The notes below the pieces were generated by a model. The model was not told the DNA's origin and did not search any database. It worked only from the letters and a program-made list of their open reading frames with translations. 64,000 nucleotides of DNA from Chryseobacterium taklimakanense (GTDB lineage Bacteria; Bacteroidota; Bacteroidia; Flavobacteriales; Weeksellaceae), in the NCBI RefSeq assembly GCF_900187185.1, contig NZ_LT906465.1, positions 1,860,001 through 1,924,000 of the forward strand. The letters run 5' to 3'. The position numbers were made by a program, and so were the translations under genes. This document shows positions 8,448 through 16,281 of this stretch, one piece after another (the stretch's first letter is position 1; each line of letters starts with the position of its first letter).

Positions 8448-8786
8448 ATGAACTGGATTATTCTGATCATCGCCGGGCTTTTTGAAACCGGTTTTGCAAC
8501 GTGCCTGGGGAAAGCGCAGGAAACTGAGGGCAGGGAAAGTGTTCTCTGGTGGGTTGGTTTTGCGGCCTGCCTTTTTATTTCGATGTTTATGATGTACAGG
8601 GCAATTTCTGTGGGGAATAATCCGATCCCGATTGGTACAGCTTATGCGGTCTGGACGGGGATTGGAGCAGTCGGTGGCGTATTGGCCGGGATTTTTATCT
8701 TCAATGAACCGGTGGCCTTTTGGCGGATGTTTTTCGTGTTTACGCTGATTGCTTCTGTGGTGGGTTTGAAGGTGGTGAGTAGCTGA
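8448..8786 (+). CDS. Small multidrug resistance (SMR) family exporter, SugE/Gdx type
   Basis: A 112-aa, four-helix membrane protein that works as a dimer and exchanges cations for protons. The membrane-embedded glutamate is at residue 13 (AGLFETGFATCLGKA). The segment IPIGTAYAVWTGIGAVGG is the SMR signature in helix 3. The TAYAVWTGIGAVG form and the first-helix FETG pattern fit the SugE/Gdx (guanidinium exporter) branch better than EmrE, though substrate assignment from this alone is weak. It is divergent from an MFS exporter. Its stop lies 3 nt from the convergent lipoprotein stop, with no terminator between. Confidence 0.85.
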   Translation: MNWIILIIAGLFETGFATCLGKAQETEGRESVLWWVGFAACLFISMFMMYRAISVGNNPIPIGTAYAVWTGIGAVGGVLAGIFIFNEPVAFWRMFFVFTLIASVVGLKVVSS

Positions 8787-8789
8787 AAA

Positions 8790-9137
8790 TCATTCAACGG
8801 TTCGCGGTGCTGTTGTCCACATGATGCCAAATGCTGCAAACAACGCGATACTGGCTCCTAAATAGCTCAAAACTACCGTTCCGCCAGTATTGTTCTTGCG
8901 GATTTTTGAAATATTATTTTTGGCCAGTCCAAAATTCTGATTCCCGTGAAATCCTTTGACGGAATCATTTTCCACTGCGGTAATCTTCATTCGTTGTCGC
9001 AGACCGTCGTTCGTCCAGATCACGTATTTCACATCTTTTCGTACTGCAGAAAAATCCTGTGGTGATCTCGAAACATCATATTTTACGCTTGCGCAGGAAG
9101 TGAAAAGTACCAGTGCCGAAACCAAAAAGTATTTCAT
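8790..9137 (-). CDS. Small lipoprotein of unknown function
   Basis: A 115-aa protein with a lipoprotein signal (MKYFLVSALVLFTSC; the lipobox cysteine is residue 15). The mature part starts with a charged segment in which YVIWTNDGLRQRMKITAV and KNNISKIRK suggest a small beta-rich domain, and it ends with one hydrophobic segment (VVLSYLGASIALFAAFGIMW), possibly a membrane helix. No family was recognised. It starts 28 nt after the GH3-family gene on the same strand, so the two probably form one transcript. Confidence 0.7.
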   Translation of the reverse strand: MKYFLVSALVLFTSCASVKYDVSRSPQDFSAVRKDVKYVIWTNDGLRQRMKITAVENDSVKGFHGNQNFGLAKNNISKIRKNNTGGTVVLSYLGASIALFAAFGIMWTTAPRTVE

Positions 9138-9165
9138 CTGAATTTTTCTTTAAAAATAAAAAATC

Positions 9166-10671
9166 TCAGTGACTAATTTTAAATATTTCCAAAAAATCCC
9201 CAATCTTCCTGTCATTCGCCAACCTCGGAATTTTATTTTGGCCGCCGAGTTTGCCTTCAGATTTAGCGTATTCCTGAAATGCATTTTTCTTCAGTTTTGT
9301 GATTATTAAAGGCTGTAAAACATTTCCGGAAATCAAATCATCGTAATAGGTGTTGCGTTTCCGCATTTCGTCATCAAGGTTTTTTTTGAAAGCTTCGAAA
9401 TTTCCGGGTTCTTTTTCAAATTCAATGAACCATTGGTGATAGGGCAGCCCTTCCGCGGGATTGACTTGAGGCGCCAGGTGAAACTCAGTAATCTGAGCTG
9501 GAAATTTTTCAACCGTCGCCTTCATCGCTTCTTCCACCTCAAACGCAATCACGTGTTCACCAAATGCCGACGTGAAATGTTTTGTGCGGCCGGAGACTAA
9601 AATCCGGTATGGGTCTTTTGAAATAAAACGAACGACATCGCCGATGGAATAAGACCATAGCCCGGAATTCGTGGTGAGAATCAAAGCATAATCTCTGTGA
9701 AGTTCCACATCCTTCAATGTGAGGCGCGGTGCATCCGGTTTCCCGTAAAGTTCCAGGGGAATAAATTCGTAAAAAATCCCGTGATTGGTGAGCAGCAATA
9801 AGCCCTCCTTGGTATAATCGTCCTGGAATGCAAAAAAACCTTCACTCGCCGGGAAAGTCTGTACCGTATCGACGGGTTTTCCCAGAAGTTCGTTCATCTT
9901 TTCACGGTAAGGTTCGAAGTTTACGCCGCCAGTTACGATAAGCTGCAGGTTGGGGAAAAGTTCGGTGATTTTCTTGCCGTTGCGTTCAATCAGTTTTTCA
10001 AAATACATGATCAGCCACGGCGGAATCCCCGAAATCAGCGTCATATTTTCCTTTTCAGTTTCCTTTACAATCTCGTCCACTTTGGTCTCCCAGTCCTCGA
10101 TGAGGTTGGTTTTTAAACTCGGCAGGCGGTTTTTCTGCAAGTAATTTGGGATGTGATGGGCAACAATGCCGGAGAGGCGGCCCGTTTTTATGCCGAATAT
10201 TTCTTCAAGCTCGGGGCTTCCCTGAAGGAAAATCATTTTCCCGTTTACGAAGTCAGCATTTCCTTTTTGGCTGATATAATGGAACAGCGCGCTTTGAGCC
10301 GCCGCAATTTGATACGGCATTCCTTCCCTGGAAATCGGGATATACTTTGCACCGGAAGTTGTGCCGGAGGTTTTGGCAAAATATTCCGGAGTATCGGTCC
10401 ACAGTATGTTTCGCTGGCCTCTTTTTACCTTCTCGATATAATGTTTTATGCCTTCATAATCCGAGATCGGCACCCTGTTCTGGTAATCTTCAACCGAGGT
10501 TATTTCCTCAAAACGGTGTTCTCTTCCGAAGAGTGTTTTTTCTGCGGTCTTTACAAGCTGAAGCAGGAGCTTTTGCTGGTCTTCAACAGCATTTTTCTTG
10601 TAGTTTTCACTCTGCTTTACATGGTTTTTTGCCCAAACTTTAGCGGCAGTCTTTTTTAGGAAGTTCAGCAT
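9166..10671 (-). CDS. GH3 auxin-responsive-promoter-family acyl-adenylating protein
   Basis: A 501-aa member of the GH3 family, best known from plants, where the enzymes join amino acids to jasmonate or auxin by acyl-adenylate chemistry. Bacterial members are common in Bacteroidota and uncharacterised. The phosphate-binding motif is visible as AKTSGTTSGAKYIPIS (about residues 108-123), followed by the second adenylation-type motif near YSIGDVVRFISKDPYRILVSGR (about 345-365). The C-terminal small domain holds KLGGQNKIPRLANDRKI. The length fits a complete protein. It has its own promoter 3 nt before the ATG and a lipoprotein gene downstream. The substrate cannot be predicted. Confidence 0.85.
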   Translation of the reverse strand: MLNFLKKTAAKVWAKNHVKQSENYKKNAVEDQQKLLLQLVKTAEKTLFGREHRFEEITSVEDYQNRVPISDYEGIKHYIEKVKRGQRNILWTDTPEYFAKTSGTTSGAKYIPISREGMPYQIAAAQSALFHYISQKGNADFVNGKMIFLQGSPELEEIFGIKTGRLSGIVAHHIPNYLQKNRLPSLKTNLIEDWETKVDEIVKETEKENMTLISGIPPWLIMYFEKLIERNGKKITELFPNLQLIVTGGVNFEPYREKMNELLGKPVDTVQTFPASEGFFAFQDDYTKEGLLLLTNHGIFYEFIPLELYGKPDAPRLTLKDVELHRDYALILTTNSGLWSYSIGDVVRFISKDPYRILVSGRTKHFTSAFGEHVIAFEVEEAMKATVEKFPAQITEFHLAPQVNPAEGLPYHQWFIEFEKEPGNFEAFKKNLDDEMRKRNTYYDDLISGNVLQPLIITKLKKNAFQEYAKSEGKLGGQNKIPRLANDRKIGDFLEIFKISH

Positions 10672-10674
10672 GAT

Positions 10675-10683
10675 GCAAATGTA
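10675..10683 (-). promoter_or_regulatory. -7 box of the GH3-family gene
   Basis: Minus-strand TACATTTGC (TAnnTTTGC), separated by ATC from the ATG at 10671, predicting a leaderless or nearly leaderless mRNA. Confidence 0.6.
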
Positions 10684-10715
10684 ATGTTTTTAAAATGCGG
10701 ATTTCTTTACGAATC

Positions 10716-10750
10716 AAAAAAAACTGCTCCGGTGCTGAAGCAGTTTTTTA
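10716..10750 (-). terminator. Intrinsic terminator after the 130-aa lipoprotein gene
   Basis: An 11-bp stem (arms 10718-10728 and 10739-10749, core ACTGCT/AGCAGT) with a 10-nt loop, followed on the minus strand by a run of eight T. It lies 20 nt past the lipoprotein stop at 10770. Confidence 0.85.
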
Positions 10751-10769
10751 TTAGAGCGTTAATGTTTTT

Positions 10770-11162
10770 CTATCGTGTGGCATTGGCCGTCCAGGTTCGT
10801 CCGCCGCTCATATAAAACATTTCAAGTTTACCACTGGTAATTCTGATATATGAAGTTGCGGTAGAGCCAATCATTACCAACGCATTGTCTCCTTTTTTCT
10901 CAAATTCAATTCCGTTAAGTGCGGGAATACTGTTCGAAAAAGTGAAATTGTACTTTGTGCCGCTGGCGATTTTCGTTACAAAAACGCTACCGTTATCGGT
11001 ACTGATATTAGTGGATCCGCCATCTCGGTAAGACACCGAGCCTTTGTAGGTTCCTGCAAAAAAATCATTATCCGCAGGATCATCATCTCTGCTGCATGAA
11101 CCTAAGCTGATAAGTGAAAAGAACATCAGTAAAAGCCCTAAAATTTTAAAATAATTTTTCAT
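10770..11162 (-). CDS. Lipoprotein of unknown function
   Basis: A 130-aa exported lipoprotein: signal peptide MKNYFKILGLLLMFFSL, then a lipobox with cysteine in SLGSC, then an acidic linker SRDDDPADN. The mature domain is short and beta-rich (FAGTYKGSVSYRDGG, GSVFVTKIASGTKYNFTF, SYIRITSGKLEMFYMSGG), in the manner of small lipocalin-like or Ig-like Bacteroidota lipoproteins, but no named family was recognised. It is a monocistronic unit with its own -7 box and terminator. Confidence 0.8.
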   Translation of the reverse strand: MKNYFKILGLLLMFFSLISLGSCSRDDDPADNDFFAGTYKGSVSYRDGGSTNISTDNGSVFVTKIASGTKYNFTFSNSIPALNGIEFEKKGDNALVMIGSTATSYIRITSGKLEMFYMSGGRTWTANATR

Positions 11163-11191
11163 AATACTTTATTTTACTGGAAAACCTGCCA

Positions 11192-11200
11192 TCAAAAATA
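11192..11200 (-). promoter_or_regulatory. -7 box of the 130-aa lipoprotein gene
   Basis: Minus-strand TATTTTTGA fits TAnnTTTG and lies 29 nt upstream of the ATG at 11162. Confidence 0.5.
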
Positions 11201-11260
11201 GTGCTTGCTTTACGATACAATGGAAATAATGAAACGTATAAGGAAAATTATAAAATAAAA

Positions 11261-11282
11261 CTTCGCCCCAAATGAGGCGAAG
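11261..11282 (-). terminator. Orphan terminator-like hairpin
   Basis: Arms CTTCGCC (11261-11267) and GGCGAAG (11276-11282) form a 7-bp GC-rich stem, followed on the minus strand by a T-rich tract. No gene ends here: the stretch 11201-11435 between the lipoprotein promoter and the mfd promoter holds no open reading frame that I can support. It may end a small RNA or be an old remnant. Confidence 0.45.
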
Positions 11283-11435
11283 CAGAGAGTCATTTATTAA
11301 CTTAAAATACTTTGTTTAGCATTCAGTACTTTTCTATTTGCAAATCACGTGCTATAAGTTGCTGTTTTATAATACTTTTAACATATTTGTGATGATTTTA
11401 TTATTTCCATCGGCAATGTTAACAGCCATTAATTG

Positions 11436-11444
11436 TATTTTTGC
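11436..11444 (+). promoter_or_regulatory. -7 box of mfd
   Basis: TATTTTTGC fits TAnnTTTGC exactly and lies 60 nt upstream of the mfd ATG. Confidence 0.6.
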
Positions 11445-11504
11445 ATCAAGTTACGGTTCCGGAGACATCTGAAACCGCTTTTCTGTTTTGTATAAATTGA
11501 ATAA

Positions 11505-14500
11505 ATGCAGTTAAAAAATATCAGCGAAACGCTTTTGCCCGAACTTTTGAAAAGGAATTTCGGCTACGAAATCTTTAATGAGCTTGAAAACAGCCAAAGC
11601 ATTTCTGTAAAAGGTTTTGCGGGATCGGCGCCATCAGTTTTTGCGGCGGAACTATTTTTAATTCAGAAAAAGCCGGTTCTCTTTCTTTTAAATGATAAGG
11701 AAGAAGGGCTGTATGCAACTTCTGAACTTGAGGAACTCTTAGGTAAGGAAAATGTGCTTTACTTTCCGCCGTCGCATCTGGAGCCTTACCAGATCGAGAA
11801 AGTGCAGAATGCAAATCTGGTCTTGAGGACCGAGGTTCTGAACCGTTTAAACTCTGAAACCCAACCCAAAGTGATTGTAGCGCCGTTTGCGGCACTGAGC
11901 GAGAAAGTTCTCAAAAAAGAAGATTTCAAAGCTATTTCGCACCATATAAAAGTTGGCGATACGCTGGATTTTGATTTTGTGGATGAGCTTCTGACGCACT
12001 ATCAGTTCCACCAAACTGATTTTGTTTCCGAACCCGGCGAATTTTCTGTGCGTGGCGGGATTGTGGACGTATTTTCTTATTCCAATGAAGAACCGTACCG
12101 AATTACATTTTTTGGCAGCGAGGTGGAAAGCATTAAAACTTTTGATATAGAAACCCAGCTTTCGAAACAGAAAATTGATGAATTCCAGTTGGTTTCCAAT
12201 ATGAATTTTACAGTTTCAGGAAGTAAAGTTCCATTTTTTGACCTGATGAATAATGACAGCATCATTGTGGCGAGAAATGCGTTCCTTGGTGAAAAGAAGA
12301 TCCGTGATTTTTACGAAAAAGCTGAAGAAAACTTTTTAAAATTAAGCAGAGAGCTCAAACATCAGACGCCGCAGGAACTTTTTATTTCGGAAGAAATATT
12401 ACACCAGAATCTTCAGAAATTTAAGTTTGTTGATTTTACGGCACAGGCACTTTCGGGCTTAAATTTGAAAACGGTTCAGCTCAGCCAGACCGCACAGCCA
12501 AGTTTTCATAAAAATTTTGAGCTCCTCGCTGAAGATTTAAATAACAAAAAAAAGGAAGGCTACGAAACATGGATTTCCTTTTCATCCGAAAAGCAAAAGG
12601 AACGGCTTGAAAGTATTCTGGAAGAAATCAGTACCGAGACAGATTTCAGGTCCTTCAAATCGGAGCTTCATGAAGGCTTTGTTGATGCTCAACTAAAAAT
12701 ATCGGTTTATACAGATCATCAGATTTTTGACCGTTATCAGCGTTTTCAGGCGAAGAACGCGTTTGCAAAATCGGAACAGTTGACCCTGAAAGATCTAATG
12801 TCGCTGAAGATCGGCGATTACATCACGCATATCGACCACGGTATCGGGAAATTTATGGGTTTGGTAAAAGTGAACAACGATGGAAAGGTGCAGGAATGCT
12901 TCAAACTGGTTTATAAAAATCAGGATTTGTTGTATGTTTCCATTCACTCGCTTCATAAAATTTCAAAATATAACGGTCCGGAAGGCCGGGAAATCGTCTT
13001 GTCGAAACTCGGCTCGCCAGCCTGGAAATCTTTAAAACAAAAAACTAAGGCGAAAGTCAAGCAGATTGCTTTCGACCTCATCAAGCTTTATTCCCAAAGA
13101 AAATCCGCGAAGGGATTTGCCTTCACACCGGATTCTTACCTTCAAAACGAACTGGAAGCCAGCTTCATTTACGAAGATACGCCTGACCAGGAAAAGGCAA
13201 CGATTGATGTTAAAAAAGACATGGAAGCACCAACCGTAATGGACCGTTTGGTGTGCGGTGACGTAGGTTTTGGAAAGACGGAAGTTGCGATTCGTGCAGC
13301 GTTCAAGGCGGCAACGGACGGCAAACAGGTGGCGGTTTTGGTGCCGACTACCATTTTGGCGTTTCAGCATTACAGAAGTTTTAAAGAGAGGCTAAAAGAT
13401 TTCCCGGTGAACATCTCTTACCTCAACCGTTTCCGTACTGCAAAACAGAAATCTGAAACGAAGGAGGGACTGAAAAACGGTATAATTGACATCGTCATCG
13501 GAACACATCAGCTTGTAGGAAAAGACATTGAATTTAAGGATCTTGGGCTATTAATCATTGATGAAGAGCACAAATTTGGCGTAAATGTGAAAGACAAACT
13601 CAAGACTCTAAAAAATAATATTGATACGCTGACGCTTACTGCGACGCCCATTCCGAGGACTTTGCAGTTTTCGCTGATGGCTGCCCGGGATTTATCGGTG
13701 ATCAAGACGCCGCCGCCAAACCGGCAGCCGGTGGACACGCAGGTGATTGGTTTTAATGAAGAAATCATCCGCGATGCTGTGGCTTACGAACTTCATCGGG
13801 ACGGGCAGGTTTATTTCATCAATAACAGAATTGAAAACTTAAAGGACATTGCAGGGCTGATTCAGCGGTTGGTTCCCGATGCACGGGTAATTACCGGGCA
13901 TGGACAAATGGAAGGCAAGCAACTGGAGCAGAATGTTCTGGATTTTATGGAAGGAAAATACGATGTGCTGGTTTCCACGACGATTGTGGAATCTGGTGTT
14001 GATGTTCCGAATGCCAATACGATTTTCATCAATGATGCGCAGAAATTCGGGATGGCCGATTTGCATCAAATGCGCGGAAGGGTAGGTCGCAGCAACCGGA
14101 AAGCCTTCTGCTATCTCATTACGCCGCCTTATGATTTGATGACTTCCGATGCGCGGAAACGCCTGGAGGCCATTGAACAGTTTTCTGATCTGGGAAGCGG
14201 TTTCCAGATTGCGATGAAAGATCTGGAAATACGCGGTGCCGGCGATCTGCTGGGTGCGGAACAGAGCGGCTTCATCAACGAAATGGGTTTTGAAACCTAT
14301 CAGAAAATTATGCAGGAAGCCCTTGAAGAGTTGCAGAATGATGAAGAATTTGAAAATCTTTTTGATAACGAAGAGGAGCGCAAAAAGCTCATCACCACGA
14401 CAAAAGACGTAAATATCGACACCGATATGGAGCTGATGCTGCCTGACTCTTATGTTCAAAGCACAGAGGAACGCCTGACGCTTTACCAAAAGCTGGCAGA

Positions 14501-14873
14501 AATACCCAACGAAAACGAACTGCAAAGGTTTGAAAATCAACTGACCGACCGTTTCGGAGAACTCCCAAAAGAAGCGAAGAATCTTCTGAAGTCTGTAGAG
14601 CTGAAATGGCTGGCTGCAGAAATTGGTTTTGAAAAAATTGTTGTGAAAAACGGTATATTTCTGGGATATTTCCCGGCAAATCCGCAGGATAAATTTTATT
14701 CGGGAGACAAATTCAAACAGATTATTTCATATTTAAACCAAAATCCGACAGAAGCTACACTGAAAGAAAAGAATAACCAACTGCTGATGCGCAAAGAGAA
14801 AGTGCAAAATGTGGATGAGGTAAACGGTGTGCTGGTAAGGATTCTGGATTTTGAGAGAAATGTCAGCAAGTAG
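11505..14873 (+). CDS. mfd: Transcription-repair coupling factor
   Basis: DNA translocase that removes stalled RNA polymerase and recruits UvrA. An N-terminal UvrB-like region spans about 1-350 (PSHLEPYQIEKV, EPGEFSVRGGIVDVF). The CarD-like RNA-polymerase interaction domain is at about 430-510 (DYITHIDHGIGKFMGL). The RecG-like translocase has Walker A GDVGFGKTEVA near 584, the DEEH box IIDEEHKFGV near 685, and the TATPIPRTL and QMRGRVGRS helicase motifs. The C-terminal TRCF domain covers about 960-1100. The length of 1122 aa is normal. pth follows 54 nt downstream on the same strand. Confidence 0.97.
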   Translation: MQLKNISETLLPELLKRNFGYEIFNELENSQSISVKGFAGSAPSVFAAELFLIQKKPVLFLLNDKEEGLYATSELEELLGKENVLYFPPSHLEPYQIEKVQNANLVLRTEVLNRLNSETQPKVIVAPFAALSEKVLKKEDFKAISHHIKVGDTLDFDFVDELLTHYQFHQTDFVSEPGEFSVRGGIVDVFSYSNEEPYRITFFGSEVESIKTFDIETQLSKQKIDEFQLVSNMNFTVSGSKVPFFDLMNNDSIIVARNAFLGEKKIRDFYEKAEENFLKLSRELKHQTPQELFISEEILHQNLQKFKFVDFTAQALSGLNLKTVQLSQTAQPSFHKNFELLAEDLNNKKKEGYETWISFSSEKQKERLESILEEISTETDFRSFKSELHEGFVDAQLKISVYTDHQIFDRYQRFQAKNAFAKSEQLTLKDLMSLKIGDYITHIDHGIGKFMGLVKVNNDGKVQECFKLVYKNQDLLYVSIHSLHKISKYNGPEGREIVLSKLGSPAWKSLKQKTKAKVKQIAFDLIKLYSQRKSAKGFAFTPDSYLQNELEASFIYEDTPDQEKATIDVKKDMEAPTVMDRLVCGDVGFGKTEVAIRAAFKAATDGKQVAVLVPTTILAFQHYRSFKERLKDFPVNISYLNRFRTAKQKSETKEGLKNGIIDIVIGTHQLVGKDIEFKDLGLLIIDEEHKFGVNVKDKLKTLKNNIDTLTLTATPIPRTLQFSLMAARDLSVIKTPPPNRQPVDTQVIGFNEEIIRDAVAYELHRDGQVYFINNRIENLKDIAGLIQRLVPDARVITGHGQMEGKQLEQNVLDFMEGKYDVLVSTTIVESGVDVPNANTIFINDAQKFGMADLHQMRGRVGRSNRKAFCYLITPPYDLMTSDARKRLEAIEQFSDLGSGFQIAMKDLEIRGAGDLLGAEQSGFINEMGFETYQKIMQEALEELQNDEEFENLFDNEEERKKLITTTKDVNIDTDMELMLPDSYVQSTEERLTLYQKLAEIPNENELQRFENQLTDRFGELPKEAKNLLKSVELKWLAAEIGFEKIVVKNGIFLGYFPANPQDKFYSGDKFKQIISYLNQNPTEATLKEKNNQLLMRKEKVQNVDEVNGVLVRILDFERNVSK

Positions 14874-14927
14874 AAAACTGCTGGAATTAAAGCCCATTTT
14901 TTAAATTTTACTTTATTACACATCATC

Positions 14928-15491
14928 ATGAAATACCTCATCATCGGGCTCGGCAATAAAGGCGAAGAATACACAGAAACCCGACACAATATTGGTTTTA
15001 AAGTTGCTGAAAAAATTGCTGAAACCATTGAAGCATCCTTCAAATCCGCCAATTTCGGTTGGCTTGCTGACGGAAAATATAAAGGACGCAGAGTCCTGAT
15101 TCTGAAACCGGACACTTATATGAACCTTTCCGGGAAAGCCATCAAATTCTGGGTGCAGAAGGAAAATATTCCTTTAGAAAATATCATGGTGATTACCGAT
15201 GATCTGGCACTCCCGTTCGGAACTTTAAGAATGAAAATGAAAGGATCTGATGCGGGACACAACGGTTTGAAAAGTATACAGGAAGAGCTTCAGACGCAGA
15301 ATTATCCCAGATTGCGATTCGGAATTTCCGCGGATTTTTCCGAAGGAAGACAAGTGGATTATGTTCTTGGAAAATGGAATGATGAGGAAAAAGAAAAACT
15401 TCCCGAAAGAATCGAGAAGTTTTCCAAAGCCTGTCTTTCTTTTGTTTTTGCGGGAATTCAGAATACGATGTCTGCTTTTAACGGGAAATAA
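14928..15491 (+). CDS. pth: Peptidyl-tRNA hydrolase
   Basis: Releases tRNA from prematurely dropped peptidyl-tRNA. The family signature is at the N-terminus (GLGNKGEEYTETRHNIGF) with the catalytic histidine at position 20. KPDTYMNLSGKA and the lid segment KGSDAGHNGLKS are also present. Length 187 aa is normal. It follows mfd on the same strand with no terminator visible between them. A weak hairpin (about 15496-15519) lies after its stop, before the convergent carbonic anhydrase gene. Confidence 0.96.
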   Translation: MKYLIIGLGNKGEEYTETRHNIGFKVAEKIAETIEASFKSANFGWLADGKYKGRRVLILKPDTYMNLSGKAIKFWVQKENIPLENIMVITDDLALPFGTLRMKMKGSDAGHNGLKSIQEELQTQNYPRLRFGISADFSEGRQVDYVLGKWNDEEKEKLPERIEKFSKACLSFVFAGIQNTMSAFNGK

Positions 15492-15554
15492 AAACCGAAT
15501 GCTCATAAGAACATCCGGCTTCATAAAAACTATAGGAGATGAATAAAGTTTCTC

Positions 15555-16190
15555 TTATAACCAGGTTACAACACCTGTCTCTACATCATAGTTTGCACCC
15601 ACAATCTTAATTTTTCCTTCTTTTTCAAGTTTTCTTAAAGTAGAACTTTGATGACGGATATCTTCCATCGTTTTTTTGATATTGCAAACGTTCAGTCTTT
15701 CCAGAAGGTCCTCATTTTTGGATGAGCGTTCTTCGCCATCTTTAATTACATTATTAATACATTCATCAAAATGGTAAATCAAATGGTTGAGGTTATCCAT
15801 TCCCAATTCTTCGATTTTTGCTGCATCAAGTCCGCCTTTCAAAGCGCCACATTTGCTGTGTCCCAGAACAACAACCAATTTTGAGCCGGCAACATTGCAG
15901 CCAAATTCCATAGAGCCTACAATATCCTGATTTGCAAAATTACCAGCAATTCTAATGGAAAAAATATCTCCTAAGCCCTGGTCGAAAATGAGTTCCGCAG
16001 AAGTACGGCTGTCAATACAGCTCAAAATCACTGCGAATGGCCATTGTCCTTCGCGAGTATCATTCACTTGCTCCAAAAGGTTCCTGTTCACTTTAAGGTT
16101 TCCTACGAAACGGTCGTTTCCTTCCTTTAAGAATTGTAGCGCTTTTTCCGGCGTAATTGTAGCTTGGGTTTCTAATGTATGTGCTTTCAT
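15555..16190 (-). CDS. Beta-class carbonic anhydrase (first copy)
   Basis: Zinc enzyme that interconverts CO2 and bicarbonate. The metal and catalytic residues are all visible: Cys58, Asp60 and Arg62 in SCIDSRTSAE, and His111 and Cys114 in GHSKCGA. Length is 211 aa and there is no signal peptide, so the enzyme is cytoplasmic. It lies downstream of a SulP anion permease on the same strand (91 nt gap), and a second beta carbonic anhydrase lies upstream of the same group. This suggests bicarbonate uptake and interconversion. A microrepeat abuts its start codon. Confidence 0.93.
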   Translation of the reverse strand: MKAHTLETQATITPEKALQFLKEGNDRFVGNLKVNRNLLEQVNDTREGQWPFAVILSCIDSRTSAELIFDQGLGDIFSIRIAGNFANQDIVGSMEFGCNVAGSKLVVVLGHSKCGALKGGLDAAKIEELGMDNLNHLIYHFDECINNVIKDGEERSSKNEDLLERLNVCNIKKTMEDIRHQSSTLRKLEKEGKIKIVGANYDVETGVVTWL

Positions 16191-16220
16191 ATATTTTAGA
16201 TATTAGGTATTAGATTTTAG
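16191..16220 (-). repeat. Degenerate microrepeat directly before the carbonic anhydrase start
   Basis: In mRNA sense it reads as imperfect copies of CTAATACC / CTAATATC, free of G, ending right at the ATG. It is one of several such tracts placed before start codons in this window. Confidence 0.5.
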
Positions 16221-16281
16221 TTTCTGATGTTTTTAAATTTTATTTGAATTGAATTTTTAATGATTGACCGTTCACAGTTAA

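Noticed and set aside
13839-14540. 233-codon open frame antisense to mfd
   Set aside because: mfd motifs (QMRGRVGRS and the TRCF domain) occupy the same bases on the plus strand; the antisense translation has no recognisable domain.
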